A stretch of DNA of 64,000 bases, taken from assembly GCF_902686445.1 (NCBI RefSeq), contig NC_062223.1, forward strand, positions 57,995,998 through 58,059,997, in the 5' to 3' direction. Made by a program: the position numbers and the translations under genes. Shown here piece by piece: positions 10,973 through 23,744 of the stretch. Under the pieces are notes generated by a model, which was not told the DNA's origin, searched no databases, and was given only the letters and a program-made list of their open reading frames with translations. The stretch is from Sciurus carolinensis. Its lineage: Eukaryota > Chordata > Mammalia > Rodentia > Sciuridae. How positions within the stretch are numbered: position 1 is the stretch's first letter; every line of letters begins with the position of its first letter.

Positions 10973-11525
10973 CCACATTTTCTATATACATTCATCTGTT
11001 GAAGGGCACTAAAGATGGTCCGTAGTTTGGCTATTGTGAATTGTGCTACTATATACATTGATGTGGTTGTGTTGCTTTAGCATTTTGATTTCAAATCCTT
11101 TGGATATATACTGAGGAGTGGGATAGCTGGGCCGTATCTTGATTCCATTCCTAGTTTTTTGAGGAATCTTAAAACTGATATCTGGAAGTCAATCCAAAAT
11201 ATTGGGGACATAGAAGAATAGAAAGAAGATCAGTGAAGTAGACAAAGGTGAGTGAAGGGAAGGGAAGAGATATGGAATCAGGAAGAACCATGGATTGAAT
11301 ATGACCTAACATTCCTATGAACATATATGAATATATCCCAGTGAATCTCACCATTGTGAGCATGCACAAGACACTAATTTAAAAAGGGAACAGGAAGTGG
11401 GAAGAAGGGAGGAGAAGGGGAAGTAGTGGGAACTGAATTAGAACAAATTATATTCCATGCTTTAATAATTATGTCAAAATTAACCCTATTGTTACATATA
11501 ACTAAAAAGAACAACAAAAAAATTT
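10973..11525 (+). mobile_element. Older twin-primed L1: end of inverted half plus sense 3' UTR
   Basis: 10973-11165 continues the minus-strand L1 broken at 7316. 11166-11525 switches to the sense L1 3' UTR, ending 'attatgtcaaaattaaccctattgttacatataacta' and an A-rich tail. An inverted 5' part joined to a sense 3' part is the signature of twin priming. The same join is present at 36190 and 63240. Confidence 0.7.
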
Positions 11526-11599
11526 CATTTCTCTACTCCATAGCTATAATCACGGTAAGCATACATTCTTCAATCTATGTAGCAGGTTGTGAAGTCTGG

Positions 11600-11676
11600 G
11601 TATATAGGTGTTTTAGAGCACTTTCCCACCATGCATAAGGCCCGCAACTCAATCCCCAGAACTCAAAAAAAAAGGG
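11600..11676 (+). repeat. ID-type SINE (tRNA-derived)
   Basis: 'gttttagagcac...ccgcaactcaatccccagaactc' followed by an A-run (11665-11674) is a degraded ID element with its B-box-like end. A related remnant lies at 37216-37276. Confidence 0.6.
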
Positions 11677-11689
11677 GAAAGAAGAAAAA

Positions 11690-12295
11690 TGATGTTCTAT
11701 ACCACTGTAAACCAAATGAAATTAGAAATAGATTGAAGATAGATAAATGAAAGATAGATGATAGGTGATAGATGATAGATAGATAAATAGATAATAGATC
11801 AGGTGAAATACTTTAGGTCAAACATACAATAAGAGACAAAAACACATTGTGTAATAAAAAGGAGATCAATTAATTAAGAGGGCATAATGATTGTAAATAT
11901 ATGCACCCATCAGTGGAGCCCCTAAACATACAAAGCAAATATTAAAGGATATAAAAGATCAGAAGCATTGCAATGTAATAATAGTGAGATATTTCAATAT
12001 GGCACTTTCAGTAATGGACACCTAATCCAGACAGAAAACTGATAAAGAGACATTGAACTTGAAAAACATTTTAAACCAAATGAACCTAACAGCATATAGA
12101 GAACACTTTATCCAACTGAAAGACAAACCATATTGCCCTCAGGTCCACCCAGAACATTGACCAAGATGGATCATAAATAGGACACAAACAAATAATGGTA
12201 AATCTAAGCATTCTGAGTAATTTTTCTAACAAAAATGCTACAAAACCAAAAGAATAAGAAAAAGAAGATGAAGACAAATGTGATAATTAAAGAAT
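11690..12295 (+). mobile_element. Old L1 ORF2 fragment, plus strand, with (GATA)n tract
   Basis: Sequence such as 'atatatgcacccatcagtggagcccctaaacatacaaagcaaatatt' is L1 ORF2 in sense orientation. It aligns with 37300-37760 downstream of B2. A GATA/GATG-rich microsatellite sits near 11745-11800 in this copy only. Heavily mutated. Confidence 0.65.
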
Positions 12296-12299
12296 GGAA

Positions 12300-13738
12300 A
12301 TTTTGAAAAATGATAGCCAATGGAGAATGGGATTCAGGGATATTCACTTTGTAAATGATTCTTTGTGGTTGGGAAAGAAATCATACATATGATTGTATTA
12401 TTTCTGTGATAAAAATGACAATCCCAAAATGTGGGACCAAGGTGATCCTTGAAGACTTATTCATATGTATATATTATTCTTTAGTTACAAAGCCCCACAT
12501 TGCAAGATCACATTGCTAACATGGCTACCTAGGCTTACAGTGGCTACTAAAGGATCCATAACAAGAATGACTTACAGGAGGTTAAACTCATTGGGATGGG
12601 AGACCTGAGTGAGTGGAAATGGAACAAAAGTCAAGAAATGTCTTTGTTATGGTTCATGCCTGGAGTGACTCTGGTTTCTGACTTGGCCATGGCACTGTAC
12701 AGGAAATAGCAGCACTGTTCAACATGTTCATTGCCTAGTGGTCACCATCTTTAACTCCAACTCTTGTAGGCATCTCCCAGATAGAGGATGGAACAGGGTC
12801 CTTCCTCTGGCATGATTGAATCCTATGAAGGCTATCCCTCTTCATCTTGGGTAAATGCTCCACATCTGGGTAGAAAAACATACAAAAAGAAAATTTGCTT
12901 ATTTCCCTTTTGGGTTATGATATATAATTTTTCTAAATGTACATCCCTTATTCAACTTTGTGGTATAATATGTAGTTTATTTCTGAAAAAAAGCAAGCTA
13001 CATGAATCTTTTTCTGGAAAGTAGGTGCTGATTGCCCTAAAGGTTGGGTTTCAGAATGGGAATTACCAGAACATTCTCCACTCTGATCCATTTTCTCAGA
13101 ATCTTTCCTATATTCATCCTTGGAAAATCAGCTTTCCTAGAGATAATGGCAATTTCTACACGAATTTAAGGAACAATGTGTCCGATAGACCTCACATGCA
13201 GACATGAGCTGTTATGAACCTAATTTCACTGATTTACTTGCTTTTCAAAATGATTCATCCTTGAGGATCTGAAAGGGCTAAAGGAGGAATCAGATGGATC
13301 AATCTGAAATAATTGAGGACAACTTTGTCACCAGACTATGTATACAAATGGGAACAGCTAAGAGAAATTTACAATGCACAGTAAAGCATCCTAAGCAATA
13401 GTGCAACATCATTTTTTTTCTCAGATTAAAGTGACAAGGGAAGGAGCACGTGCCAAAAGGAGCAGCCATAACTGCAGGTATAGCTGCAGAAGATGATGAC
13501 CAGACAGGAGAAGAGGCCCTGCCATTGGCACACAGGGCCTGTGGGAAAATGCACTCCTCATTCATTAGAGGATAAATTTGTCTGCTCTAACAAGATACCA
13601 ATTTTCATAAAGTCTTAGACCCAAAAAAGTGTTTCATACCTGAGCTAGAGGCTCCAACACAATCAGACCTCAAAATTCCTTCCGAATTTCTACTCTACAA
13701 TTGCAGAAAAATTACCCTCATCCTGGTTGTTCTGCATG
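12300..13738 (+). other. A-unit fragment A1 (5' flank of a lost MRGPR gene)
   Basis: It is colinear with 23745-25165 (A2) and 48436-49860 (A3). For example, 'gccaatggagaatgggattcagggatattcactttg' at the start and 'gaccagacaggagaag' near 13500. It stops abruptly at 13738 where L1 sequence begins. The rest of the A unit, including the receptor exon, is missing here. Confidence 0.65.
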
Positions 13739-14173
13739 TTTTTAGGTATTGTAAATTGAGTTGCTATAAACATTGATGTGACTCCATCACTGTAGTATTC
13801 TGATTTTAAATCCTTTGGATATATACTGGGAGGTGGAATACTGGGTCATTAGGTAGTTCAATTACTAGGTTTTTGAGGAAACTCCATACTGTTATGAAGA
13901 AACTAATCCAAAAAATGGAGGCAACATGGAAAGAAGAAAGATCAGTGGAGTAGACAAAGGGAAATTAAGGGAAGGGAAGAGGAAAGGATATGAAAAGACA
14001 ATGAAATGAATCTGACCTACATACATATATGAATATACCACAATGAATCTCACCATTGCATACATCTACAAGACACTAATTAAAAAATAAGTAAAGAGCA
14101 GAATGATCAGAAGAGCAGAGAAAGGGGCACAGAGGTGGAAAGAAGGGAGGAGAAGGGGAAGTAGTGGGGAACT
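13739..14173. mobile_element. Partial copy of the pre-duplication twin-primed L1
   Basis: 13739-13890 is inverted L1 ('gagttgctataaacattgatgtgac'). 13890-14173 is sense 3' UTR. It matches 10976-11430. Its position next to A1 rather than behind a B gene marks a rearranged junction. Confidence 0.6.
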
Positions 14174-15228
14174 GACTTCTTTAACAAGACTCCTAAAGTG
14201 TAAAAAGTAAAATCAAGAATCCATAAATGGATGGATATAAACTAAAAAGCTTATTCTCAACAAAGGAAAAAAATAAATGTGAATAGAGAGCTTACAGAAT
14301 GGGAGAAAATCTTCACCACATGCACCTCAGATACAGCATTAATTACCAGGATGAAGAACAACAACAACAACAACAAAAAACCAATTGATAAATGTGCTAA
14401 GGATCTGAGCAGACACTCCAATCAACAAATATATGAAAAAATATTCAACATCTCTAGCAATTAAAGAAATGCAAATCAAAACTACACTAAATTTCTATCT
14501 CACTAAAAAACAGAATGTCAATTATCAAGAATACAAGTAACAATAAATGTTGGTGATGATGTGGGGGGGAAATGTACACTAATATATTGGTGGTGGGGCT
14601 GCAAATTAGTGCAAACACTCTGGAAAGCAGTATGGAGATTCCTTAGAAAACATGGAATGGGACCACAATTTGACCCAGCTATCTCACTCCTCAGTTTACA
14701 CCCAAAGGAATTAAAATCAGCATATTACAGTGACAGAGTCACATTAATGTTTATAGATACTCAATTCACAATGTCTCAATTATGGAACCAACCTAGATGT
14801 CTTTCAACAGATGAATGAATAAAGAAAACATGGTATATATACACAATGGAATATTACTCAGTCATAAAGAAGAGTGAAATGGTGGCATTTGCAGGTAAAT
14901 GGATGGAACTGGAGAAAATCATGCTAAGCAAAGTAAGTCGATGCTAAGAATACAAATGCTGAATGTTTTCTTCAGATATGAGGGTGCTAATTCATAGTTG
15001 AGGGGGGCTAGGGAAGAATGGAGGAATATTGGATTGGGTAGAGGGGAGTGTGTAGAGGGGAGGAGATTTGGGGGTGGGAAGAATGGTGGAATGAGATGTA
15101 CATTATTACCATAGGTACATGTATGATTGCAAGACCAGTATGACTTTGCATGGTGTACAGCCAGAGGATTGAGAAGTTGTGCTCCATTTTGTATCCTGCA
15201 TCAAAATTCATTCTGATGTAATCTATAA
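14174..15228 (+). mobile_element. L1 3' part (ORF2 C-terminus and 3' UTR), plus strand
   Basis: ORF2 C-terminal text such as 'tggggctgcaaattagtgcaaacactctggaaagcagtatgg' and the 3' UTR end near 15225 are clear. It is non-functional because of stops. A (CAA)n tract lies at 14355-14378. It is closely similar to 38546-39660 and 47701-48435. Confidence 0.8.
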
Positions 15229-15244
15229 CTTAGGAGAACAAATA

Positions 15245-15705
15245 AAATAGAGTGCTGGTGAAAATGTAGAACCTGGGTGTTTAAATCCACACTGTGATAC
15301 CAGGGATATTCACTCATCCTGCTTGTGTTCCATTTCCATCCTCTGTAGAAATGGGACAAATAGAAATTCTTACCACATAGGTTCCTTGGAGGATTCAAAG
15401 AGAAATTATGTGATAAACTCTAAAGTAAATGCTAATAATCATTAAGAAACAAGTGGGTTGTTTTACTTGTTTGAAACCTGCTTGGGCAACTCCCTTTACG
15501 ACTCTCTCTGCTTCACTTAATATGCTCTTTTCTCACAAATACTGTTGTGGATTTTCTGTTCCACCAATACTGTTGTGGATTTTCTGGGAGAGAAGGGAGT
15601 AGGTTTATATTGTACACACCACCTAGTAGTTCTCCATATATATTCTCCTATTTCAAATACCTCTTTTCAATGGCACCCATACCTCACCCACATTCTTTTA
15701 CCTCC
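15245..15705 (+). other. Stranded B-unit intron fragment (B')
   Basis: Matches the B1 intron at about 3870-4265, B2 33160-33555 and B3 60000-60230. For example, 'ggattttctgggag...gtttatattgtacacaccacctagtagt'. It is bounded by L1 on both sides. It is the only surviving trace of a fourth B copy. Confidence 0.65.
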
Positions 15706-18700
15706 TTTTGGTGTTAAGTTTTTTAAGTTCTTTATTTTTCCTGAAGATTAATACTGTATTTGAGGTGCACATGGTAAAGATTTTCTCCCACTCTGTAGGC
15801 TCTCTCTTCACATTATTGATTGTTTCCTTTGCTGAGAAGAAGCTGTTTAGTTTGAATCCATCCTACTTATTGATTCTTACTTTTTCTTATTGTGCTTTAG
15901 GAATCCTGTTAAGCAAATCAGCTCCTAAACTGACATGATGAAGATTTGGGCCTACTTCTTCTTCTATTAGGTGCAGGGTCTCTGTTCTAGTGCCTAAGTC
16001 TTTGGTTCATTTTGAGTTGAGTTTTGTGCATAGTGAGAGAGAGAGGTTTAATTTCAGTTTGCTACGTATGTATTTAGGTTTCCCAGCACCATTTGTTGAA
16101 TAGGCTATATTTTCTCCAATGTAGTTTTTGGTGCCTTTGTCTAGAATGAGATAACTTTATTTATGTGAGTTTGTCTCTGTGTCTACTTTTCTGTACCATT
16201 GGTCTATGTGTCTGTTTTGGTGCTAATACCATGCTGTTTTTGTTACTATGGCTCTATAGTGTAGTTTAAGTTCTGGTAGTGCGGTGTCTCCTGCTTCACT
16301 CTTCTTGCTAAGGATTGCTTTGGCTATTCTGGGCCTGTTATTATTCAAAATGAATTTCATGATTAATTTTTCTAGTTACATGAAGAATGTCTTTGGGATT
16401 TTAATAGGAATTGCATTAAATCTGTATAATACTTTTGGTAGTATGGCCATTTTGACAATGTTAATTCTGCCTCTCCAAGAACATGGGAGATCTTTCCATC
16501 TTCTGAAATTTTCTTTAATTACCTTCTTTAGCATTCTGTAGTATTCATTGTAGAAGTCTTTCACCTCTTTTGTTAGATTGATTCTCAAGTAATTTTTTTT
16601 TTGTGGGGAGCTAATACGAATGGAGTAGTCTTCCTAATTTCTCTTTCAGAGGATTCATCACTTCTGAATAGAAATGCATCAGATTTATGCATGTTGATTT
16701 TATGTCCTGTTTCTTTGCTGATTTCATTTATTATTTCTAGAAGTTTTCTGGTGGAATTTTTTGGATTTTCTAAATACAGAATCATATATCTGGCAAATAG
16801 TGATAGTTTGTGTTCTTCTTTTCCTATTTGTATTCCTTCAATTTCTTTGATATGTCTGATTGCTCTGGCTAGAGTTTCAGAGACTACGTTGAATAGAAGC
16901 GGTGAAAGAGGGCATCCCTGTCATGTTACGGTTTTTAGAAAAAATATTTTCATTTTGTCTCAATTTCGAGTGATGTTGGCCTTGGGCTTAGCAGAGATAG
17001 CCTTTACAATGTTGAGGTGTGTTCCTACTATCCCTAGTTTTTCTAGTGTTTTCATCATGAAAGGGAATTGTATTTTGTCAAATGTTTTTTCTGCATCCAT
17101 TGAAATGATCATATGATTTGTAACTTTAAGTCTACTGATGTGATGAATTACATTTATTGATTTCTGCATGTTGATCCAACATTGCATCCCTGGGATGAAA
17201 CCCACTTGGTTGTGGTGCACTGTCTTTATAATATGTTTTTGTATGTAATTTGCTGGAATTTTGTTAAGAATTTTTTGTTAGCGATATTGTTCTGAAGTTT
17301 TCTTTGCTTGATGCATCTTTGTCTGGTTTTGGTATCAGGGTGATACTAGCTTCATAGAATGAGTTTGGGGTTCCCTCTTATTCTATTTCATGGAATACTT
17401 TGAGGAATATAGGAATTAGTTCTTCTTTGAAGGTCTTGTAGAACTCAGTTGAGAATTGGTCTGCTCCTGGAATTTTCTTGATCAGTAGACTTTTGATAGC
17501 ATCTTCTATTTCATTGCTTGAAATTGATCTGTTTAAATTGTGTATGTCCTCCAGATTCAGTTTGGATGGATCATATGTCTCTAGAAATTTGTTGATGTCT
17601 TCAAGATTTTCTATTTTTTTGGAGTATAGATTTTCAAAATAGCTTCTAATTATGTTTTGTATTTCAGTAGTGTCTGTTGTGATATTTCTTTTTTCATCAC
17701 AAATTTTAGTAATTTGAATTTTCTCTATCCTCATCATTAGTGTGGCTAAGGGTTTATTGATTTTGTTTAGTTTTTCAAATAATCAAACTTTTCATTTTGT
17801 CAATTTCTTGGATTTTTTGGTTTCAATTTCATTGATTTCAGCTCTGATTTTAATTATTTCCTGTTTTCTACCACTTTTGGTGTTGATTTGTTCTTGCTTT
17901 TCTAGGGTTTTGAGATGTAATGTTAGGTCATTTATTTGTTGACTTTTTATTTCTTTATTGAATGAGCTCAATGCAATGAATTTTCTTCTTAGTACTGCTT
18001 TCACAGTGTATCAGAGATTTAGATATATTGTATCAGTGTTCTCATTTACCTCTAATAAGTTTTTTTAATCTCCTCCCTGACTTCTTCTGCTATCCATGCA
18101 TCATTCAATAGCATATTATTTAGTCTCCAGGTGCTGGAGTAGTTTCTAGTTTTGATTTTATCATTGATTTATAATTTCATTCCATCAAGATCTAATAGAA
18201 TACAAGGTAGTATCTCTATTTTTTTTTTTTTTTGTATTTGCTAAGAGTTGCTTTGTGGCGTAACACATAATATATTTTAGAGAAGGATTTGTGTGCTCCT
18301 GAGAAAAAGGTGTATTCACTCATTGATGGATGGAATATTCTATATATGTCTGTTAAGTCTAAATAATTGATTATATTATTGAGTTCTATGGTTTCTTCAT
18401 TCAGTTTTATTTTGGAAGATCCTTCCAGTGGTGAGAGATGTGTGTTGAAGTCACCTAGTATTAATGTGTTGTGGTCTATTTGATTCCTCAAAGTGAGAAT
18501 GGTTTGTTTGATGTACATAGATGCTCCATTGTTTGGGTCATAAATATTAATGGTTGTTATATCTTGTTCATTTATGGTTCCCTTAAGTAGTATGAAATAT
18601 CCTTCCTTATCCCTTCTGACTAACTTTGGCTTGAAGTCTACTTTATCTGATATGAGGAAGGAAGCCCAGTTTTTTCACAGAGTCTGTGTGCATGATATGT

Positions 18701-20390
18701 TTTTTTCCCATTCTTTCACCTTCAGTCTGTGGATATCTTTTCCTATGAGATGAGTCTCTGGAATGCAGTAAAATTTTGGGATCTTTTCTAAAAATCCAAT
18801 CTGCCAGTCTATGTTTTTTGACTGATGAATTTTGGCCATTAACATTCAGGGTTATTATTGAGATATGATTTGCATTGTTGGTCATTATGGCTTATTTTTG
18901 GTTTCTCCTTGATTGGCTTTTCCTTTAGGGTAGTCCCTCCCTTTGCTGATTTGTATTGTTATTTTTCACTTCCTCCTCATGAAATATCTTGCTGAGAATG
19001 TTCTGTAGTGCAGGCTTTCTATTTGTAAATTCTTTTAACTTTTGTTTATCATGGAGAGATTTTATTTCATCATCAAATCTGAAGATTAGTTTTGCTGGGT
19101 ATAGTATTCTTGGTTGGCATCTGTGTTCTTTCAGAGCTTGAAATATACAGTTCCAGGCCCTTATTGCTTTTAGAGTCTGGGCTGAGAAATCTCTGACATC
19201 TGTATTGGTTTACCTTTATATGTAATCTGACTCTTTTCTCTGGTAGCCTTTAAAATCCTATCTTTATTTTGTATGTGAGGTATTTTCATTTTAATGTGCC
19301 TTGGTGTGGATCTGTTGTAAGTTTGTGCACCTGGTGTTCTATAAGCCTCTTGTACTGGAATTTCCATTTCATATTTCAGGTTTGGGAATTTTTCTGATAT
19401 TATTTCATTGAACAGGTTTTTCATTGCTTTGGTTTGTATCTCTTTGCCTTCTTCATTCCCGATAATTCTTAAATTTGATCTTTTCATGATATCCCATAAT
19501 CATTTGAGGTTCTGTTCATGATTTTGTAACATCTTGTTCAATTTTATTTTCAAGATTAAATATTTTGTCCTCATTGTCTGAGAATGTCTTCCACAAGATG
19601 TTTTCTGTTGGTGATGCTTTCTATTGAGTTTTTAATTTGGTTTATTATTTCTTTCATTTCAAGTCTTTCTGTTTGTTTGTTTGTTTGTTTTCCCAGAATC
19701 TCTATATCTTTACTCAAGTGTTCTTTTGCTTCCTGCATTTGCTCTTTTAACTGTTTACTGGAATGATCATGCATTGCCTGCATTTGCTCTCTTATCTCAT
19801 CATTTTATTTATTCAGAGTCTAAACTCTTTTTCTGTCATTTCCAGTGTCATGCTGTCATTGGATTCTATCAAAGTAGGAACAATATCTTTCCCTTTTTTT
19901 AATATTGTTTCTGTATATTCCCCTCTTGCAGTGAAGATCTGAGGTTGATATTTCCTCCCTGCAGGCTTATTGTGACCCTGAATTTTTCCAGTACCTCTCC
20001 TTTGAGGGGGAGATCAATATTAGCAGCACCCATTACAAAGAAAATGCAGCCCTGAACCAGATAGCCGCTAGAAAGTCTTTAACATGATTGTAATAAACAG
20101 GATGAGTTTGATTATTATTTATAATATTTCTAGTGGTGAACAAAGGAGATGTGGAAGTGTTGGTGTAGGATGTAAGTGTGTAAATAGAGGTACCTGTCAA
20201 AGGTCCTTCAGTGTCCCATAGGTGTCTCAGAAAGGGAGTTGCTCCTCCAATGATGGTGGCCTCACCCTCAGGAATATTTAAAAATGTCTGCACCAGCCTC
20301 CAAAGAAGCTGGAGACCTGCACTGTGGAAGTATCTAGTCAAAGTGGCGGGGGCAGGTGGGTGCAGCATCTGGCATCTGTCTGCTGTCAGG
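15706..20390 (-). mobile_element. Long L1, minus strand: ORF2, ORF1 and 5' UTR, lacking its 3' end
   Basis: Read on the minus strand: a 5' UTR-like GC-richer block (20050-20390), ORF1 with a coiled-coil piece (19571-19783) and C-terminal domain (19170-19487), the ORF2 endonuclease start (18643-18885), a later endonuclease part (18216-18518), the reverse-transcriptase region (16376-17737) and part of the ORF2 C-terminus. The 3' UTR and poly(A) are missing. ORFs are broken many times, so the copy cannot move itself. It is the longest L1 here. Confidence 0.85.
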
Positions 20391-20600
20391 TATGTATTTT
20401 GTATTTGCAGAGTGGAGACATTCTATTTCTGCTTCCTGATGATGCAAGTTACTTCCATCTACCATGCTCTCCTGCTGTGATATTCTGCCTCACCTGGTAC
20501 ACTGAGAAATGGAACAGACTTTCTATGAACTAAGATCTCTGAAAGTGTGAGCCCTCAAATAAAACTATCCTCCTCTATAATTGTGTTAGTGAGACCATTT
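20391..20600 (+). mobile_element. MaLR LTR 3' fragment
   Basis: 'tgctgtgatattctgcctcacc...gtgagccctcaaataaaact' matches the 3' half of the LTR at 60664-61108, including its polyadenylation region. Truncated on the 5' side. Confidence 0.6.
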
Positions 20601-20925
20601 GGTTTCCATCCATGGACACTTGATTCCATTGATTCTGGACCTGTAGTGAGGCAGAACATCAAGAGAGGAAGAATGTGGTGAGTCACAGCTGCTCACCTCA
20701 TAACAGCAAGGAAGCACAGAACAAGAGGGGTGGGGAAAGATCTGGGTATAAAAAATATTCTGCAAAGGCACTTTCACAGTGACCTATCTCCTCTAGCTCT
20801 CTCCCACCTCTTCAAATTTGCACAATCTCACAATAGCACCACCTACTGGAAAACGTGCCTTCAAACACCTGAGTCCTCAGGAGATATTCCAGATCCAAAC
20901 CATAATATCTTATTAACTTTGATTA
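20601..20925 (-). repeat. Old LTR-like repeat, probable MaLR, antisense
   Basis: Text such as 'gaggcagaacatcaagagaggaag...cacagtgacctatctcctctagc' reads like an antisense MaLR LTR. Assignment from memory, so moderate to low confidence. Confidence 0.4.
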
Positions 20926-20949
20926 TAAAGTGGCAATGATTCAGACACA

Positions 20950-22590
20950 TGTTCAGGCTCCACATTTAATTATATTTTTCTTGCTTTTTATTCCACTTCT
21001 GCAGTTACTTCCTCCAGTAAAGTCTCATAGTGTTCTATGAGGGTTGGAAACAACTTCTTCCAAACTCTTATTACTGTTGATATTTGGACATACTCCCATG
21101 AATCATAATTCTTGTTAATGGATCTAGAATGGTGAATCCTTTCCAGGAAGTCTTCCTTTTAACTTGTCCATATCCATTAGAGAAGTCACTGCATGGTGGT
21201 TATAGCCTTACAAAATATTTTCTCTTTAATAAGACTTGAAATGAATCATTGCTATTATGCATGGCCTGAAGAATTGATATTGCGTTAGGAGTTATGAAAA
21301 CAACATGAATCTCCTTGGACAAATCCATCAGAGCTTTTCAATGATCATGTACTTTGTTGATGAATTGTAATATTTTGAAATGAACCTTTATCTGGGCAGT
21401 AGGTCTCAAGAGTGAGCTTAAATTATTCAGAAAACCATGTGGCAAAGAGAGGTACTGCCATCCAGGCTTTGCTGTTCCAATCCTAGAGCATAAGCAGACT
21501 AGATTTCCTGTGATTAATAGGGGCCTTTCAGAATGCTGAACACTGTGGCATTGGCTTCAACTTAGAGCCACCAGCTGCATTAGCACCTAATGAGATGGTC
21601 TGTCCTTGGAAGCTTTATGTTACACATTGATATCTCCTCTCTAGCTAGCAAAGTCCTAGTTGCCATATTCTTCCAATAAAGGGTTGTTTTGTTTACATTG
21701 AAAATCTGCTATTTAGTGGAGCCACCTTCATCAATTATCCTAGCTGGAACTTTGGGATAACTTTCTGCACCTTCTTGTCAACACATAGTTCTTCATTTTG
21801 CACTTCTGTGTTATGGAGACAACTTCTTTTCTTAAACTTTATTTTACAAAACCCTAGCATCAGACTTTCCTCCTGAAGCTTCCTCTTCACTTTTCTCAGC
21901 CTTCAGATAGTTGAAGAGAGACAGAATCTTGATCTAGATTAGGCATTGGCTTAAAGGAATATTGTGGTTGGTTTGCTTTTCTATCCAGACCACCAAAGCT
22001 TTCCCTATATCAGCAATCAGGCTGTTTTATCTCCCAGTGTTCATTGGGGTAGCACTTTGAATTTCCTTCTAGAAGTTTTCCTTTGCAGCCACCATTTGGC
22101 TCAGTGGAACAAGAGGCCCAGCCTTCAGCCCAGTTTGGCTTTAATTGTGTCTTTCTCACTAAGGTCAATCATTTCTAAATTTTCATTTAAAATGAGAGAT
22201 GTGCAATTTTTCCTTTTTCTTGAACATTTGGAGGGATTTTAGGGTTATTAGGTGGATTGATTTCAATATTGTGGTGTCTCAGGAAATAGGTAGGCCTCAG
22301 GAGAGGGGGAGGAATGGAGAATAGCCACTCAGTGCAGCAGTGAGAACACAAAGCATTTATCACTAAGTTCACTGCCTGATGAGGCATAATTTGTGGGCCC
22401 CAAAACAATAACGGTAGCACCATCCAAGACCATAGTTCACAATTCACAATAACAGAAATAGTGAGGTTGGGAAAGTTTGAAATTTAGTGAAAATTACCAA
22501 AATGTGACACAGAGACATGAAGCCAACCTGTGTTTTTAAAAAAGTGATGGTGACAAGACTTCCACAACTTTAAATTGGAAGAAAGGTAGC
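20950..22590 (-). mobile_element. Tigger1-type DNA transposon fossil (TcMar), transposase on minus strand
   Basis: Long stretches correspond to the known mammalian Tigger1 transposase region read backwards. Examples are 'gtagcactttgaatttccttctagaagttttcctttgc' (22050-22090) and 'accaaaatgtgacacagagacatgaag' near 22496. The reading frame is interrupted throughout. Terminal repeats were not located with certainty. A purine-rich GGA/GAA tract follows at 22596-22680. Confidence 0.75.
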
Positions 22591-22680
22591 AACAAGGAGG
22601 AGGAGGAGAATGAGGAGAAGGAGTAGGAGAATGAGGAGGAGGAAAGAATGAAAGAAAGAAGAAAGAAGGCATTAAAGTAG

Positions 22681-23740
22681 ACACGTATGGATCACCATAA
22701 AGAAAAGTGCAATAAAATGAGGCACTCCTGAACTTATCTGTCAGTAATCACCTTGAATGTGAATGAATTACATCCCCAAACACATAGGTACAGCATGACT
22801 TATAGGATTTGAAATAATAAAAAAGTATAATTTTGTAAATTTTATGAATAAATAGACATTAGACCTGCTCCTAAAGAATAAATGTACAATGAGAAATTTG
22901 AAGGAAAAATTACAATCCTATTGAGAAAGACAAAAATTGTGACCAAAACAAGTGGAGTGTAGCAAGGCATTTCAAGAAGAAACCATGCAAAAACATGCAT
23001 GCATGCAAAACAAAGAAATATTGCAACCAGACAACCTAACATAATGCCTCAAGGAACTAGAAAAGGAACACAATGGGCCCAATGTTAGCAGAGTGAAAGA
23101 AATAATGCATGTTATAGCATAAATAAAATAGAGTTGAGAAAAACAAGAGATGACACAGAACAAAGATTTGACTTTTAAAAGAGAAGAAAAAGCAACAACC
23201 TGTATCCACACTAATGAGAAAAAGAGAAGAGTCCTAAATAAATAAAATCAGAAATGATAACAAGGCACTATAACCAATATCACATAAATGTGAGGGTTAG
23301 TACAAAATGATTATGAACAAATACACACCAAAAGAAGATAACCTAAAAAATGGATAAATTCCTAGACATACACAATTTGCTAATGCCTTATCATGAAGAA
23401 GTACAGAATCTCAATTGATCAATAATCACAGAAGGAGAATGAAGCAGGAATAAAAGTCTCAATTTGAAGAAAATCAAGAACTTGATGGGTTTGCTGCTCA
23501 ATGTGATCAAATATTTAAAAAGTTCTCCAATTCTTCACAAACATTCCCAAAAAGTAGAAGGCAAGAAAATATATTCTATGTCTATTTACAATGCTGGCAT
23601 TACCTTAATACTAAGGCCAAAGACATCACAAACCAAGAAAAATATAGGATAATAATCCAACTGATAATACTGATAAATTAAAAATAGATGTTAAATTTTA
23701 TCATTCAGAGTTGATAAAGATTAAAAAAGCATGGGAATTT
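22681..23740 (+). mobile_element. Old L1 ORF1/ORF2 fragment, plus strand
   Basis: 22735-22800 is the ORF2 endonuclease start region ('acttatctgtcagtaatcaccttgaatgtgaatg') and also occurs at 36685-36740 after B2. Later parts (23300-23500) correspond to ORF2 upstream of the reverse transcriptase. It is heavily mutated and pre-dates the unit duplication. Confidence 0.65.
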
Positions 23741-23744
23741 TAGG

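Noticed and set aside
14355..14378. Regular CAA repeats considered as a CRISPR-like or coding repeat
   Set aside because: A simple microsatellite within an L1. No spaced palindromic repeats occur in the window.
20033..20368. 111-codon minus-strand ORF
   Set aside because: It lies in the GC-richer 5' UTR-like part of the minus-strand L1. No family match is apparent, so it is treated as L1 leader.
14174..20390. 14174-15228 (+) and 15706-20390 (-) as the two halves of one twin-primed L1
   Set aside because: They overlap by roughly 200 bases of L1 sequence and are separated by B-unit host sequence, so separate insertions or rearrangement fit better.
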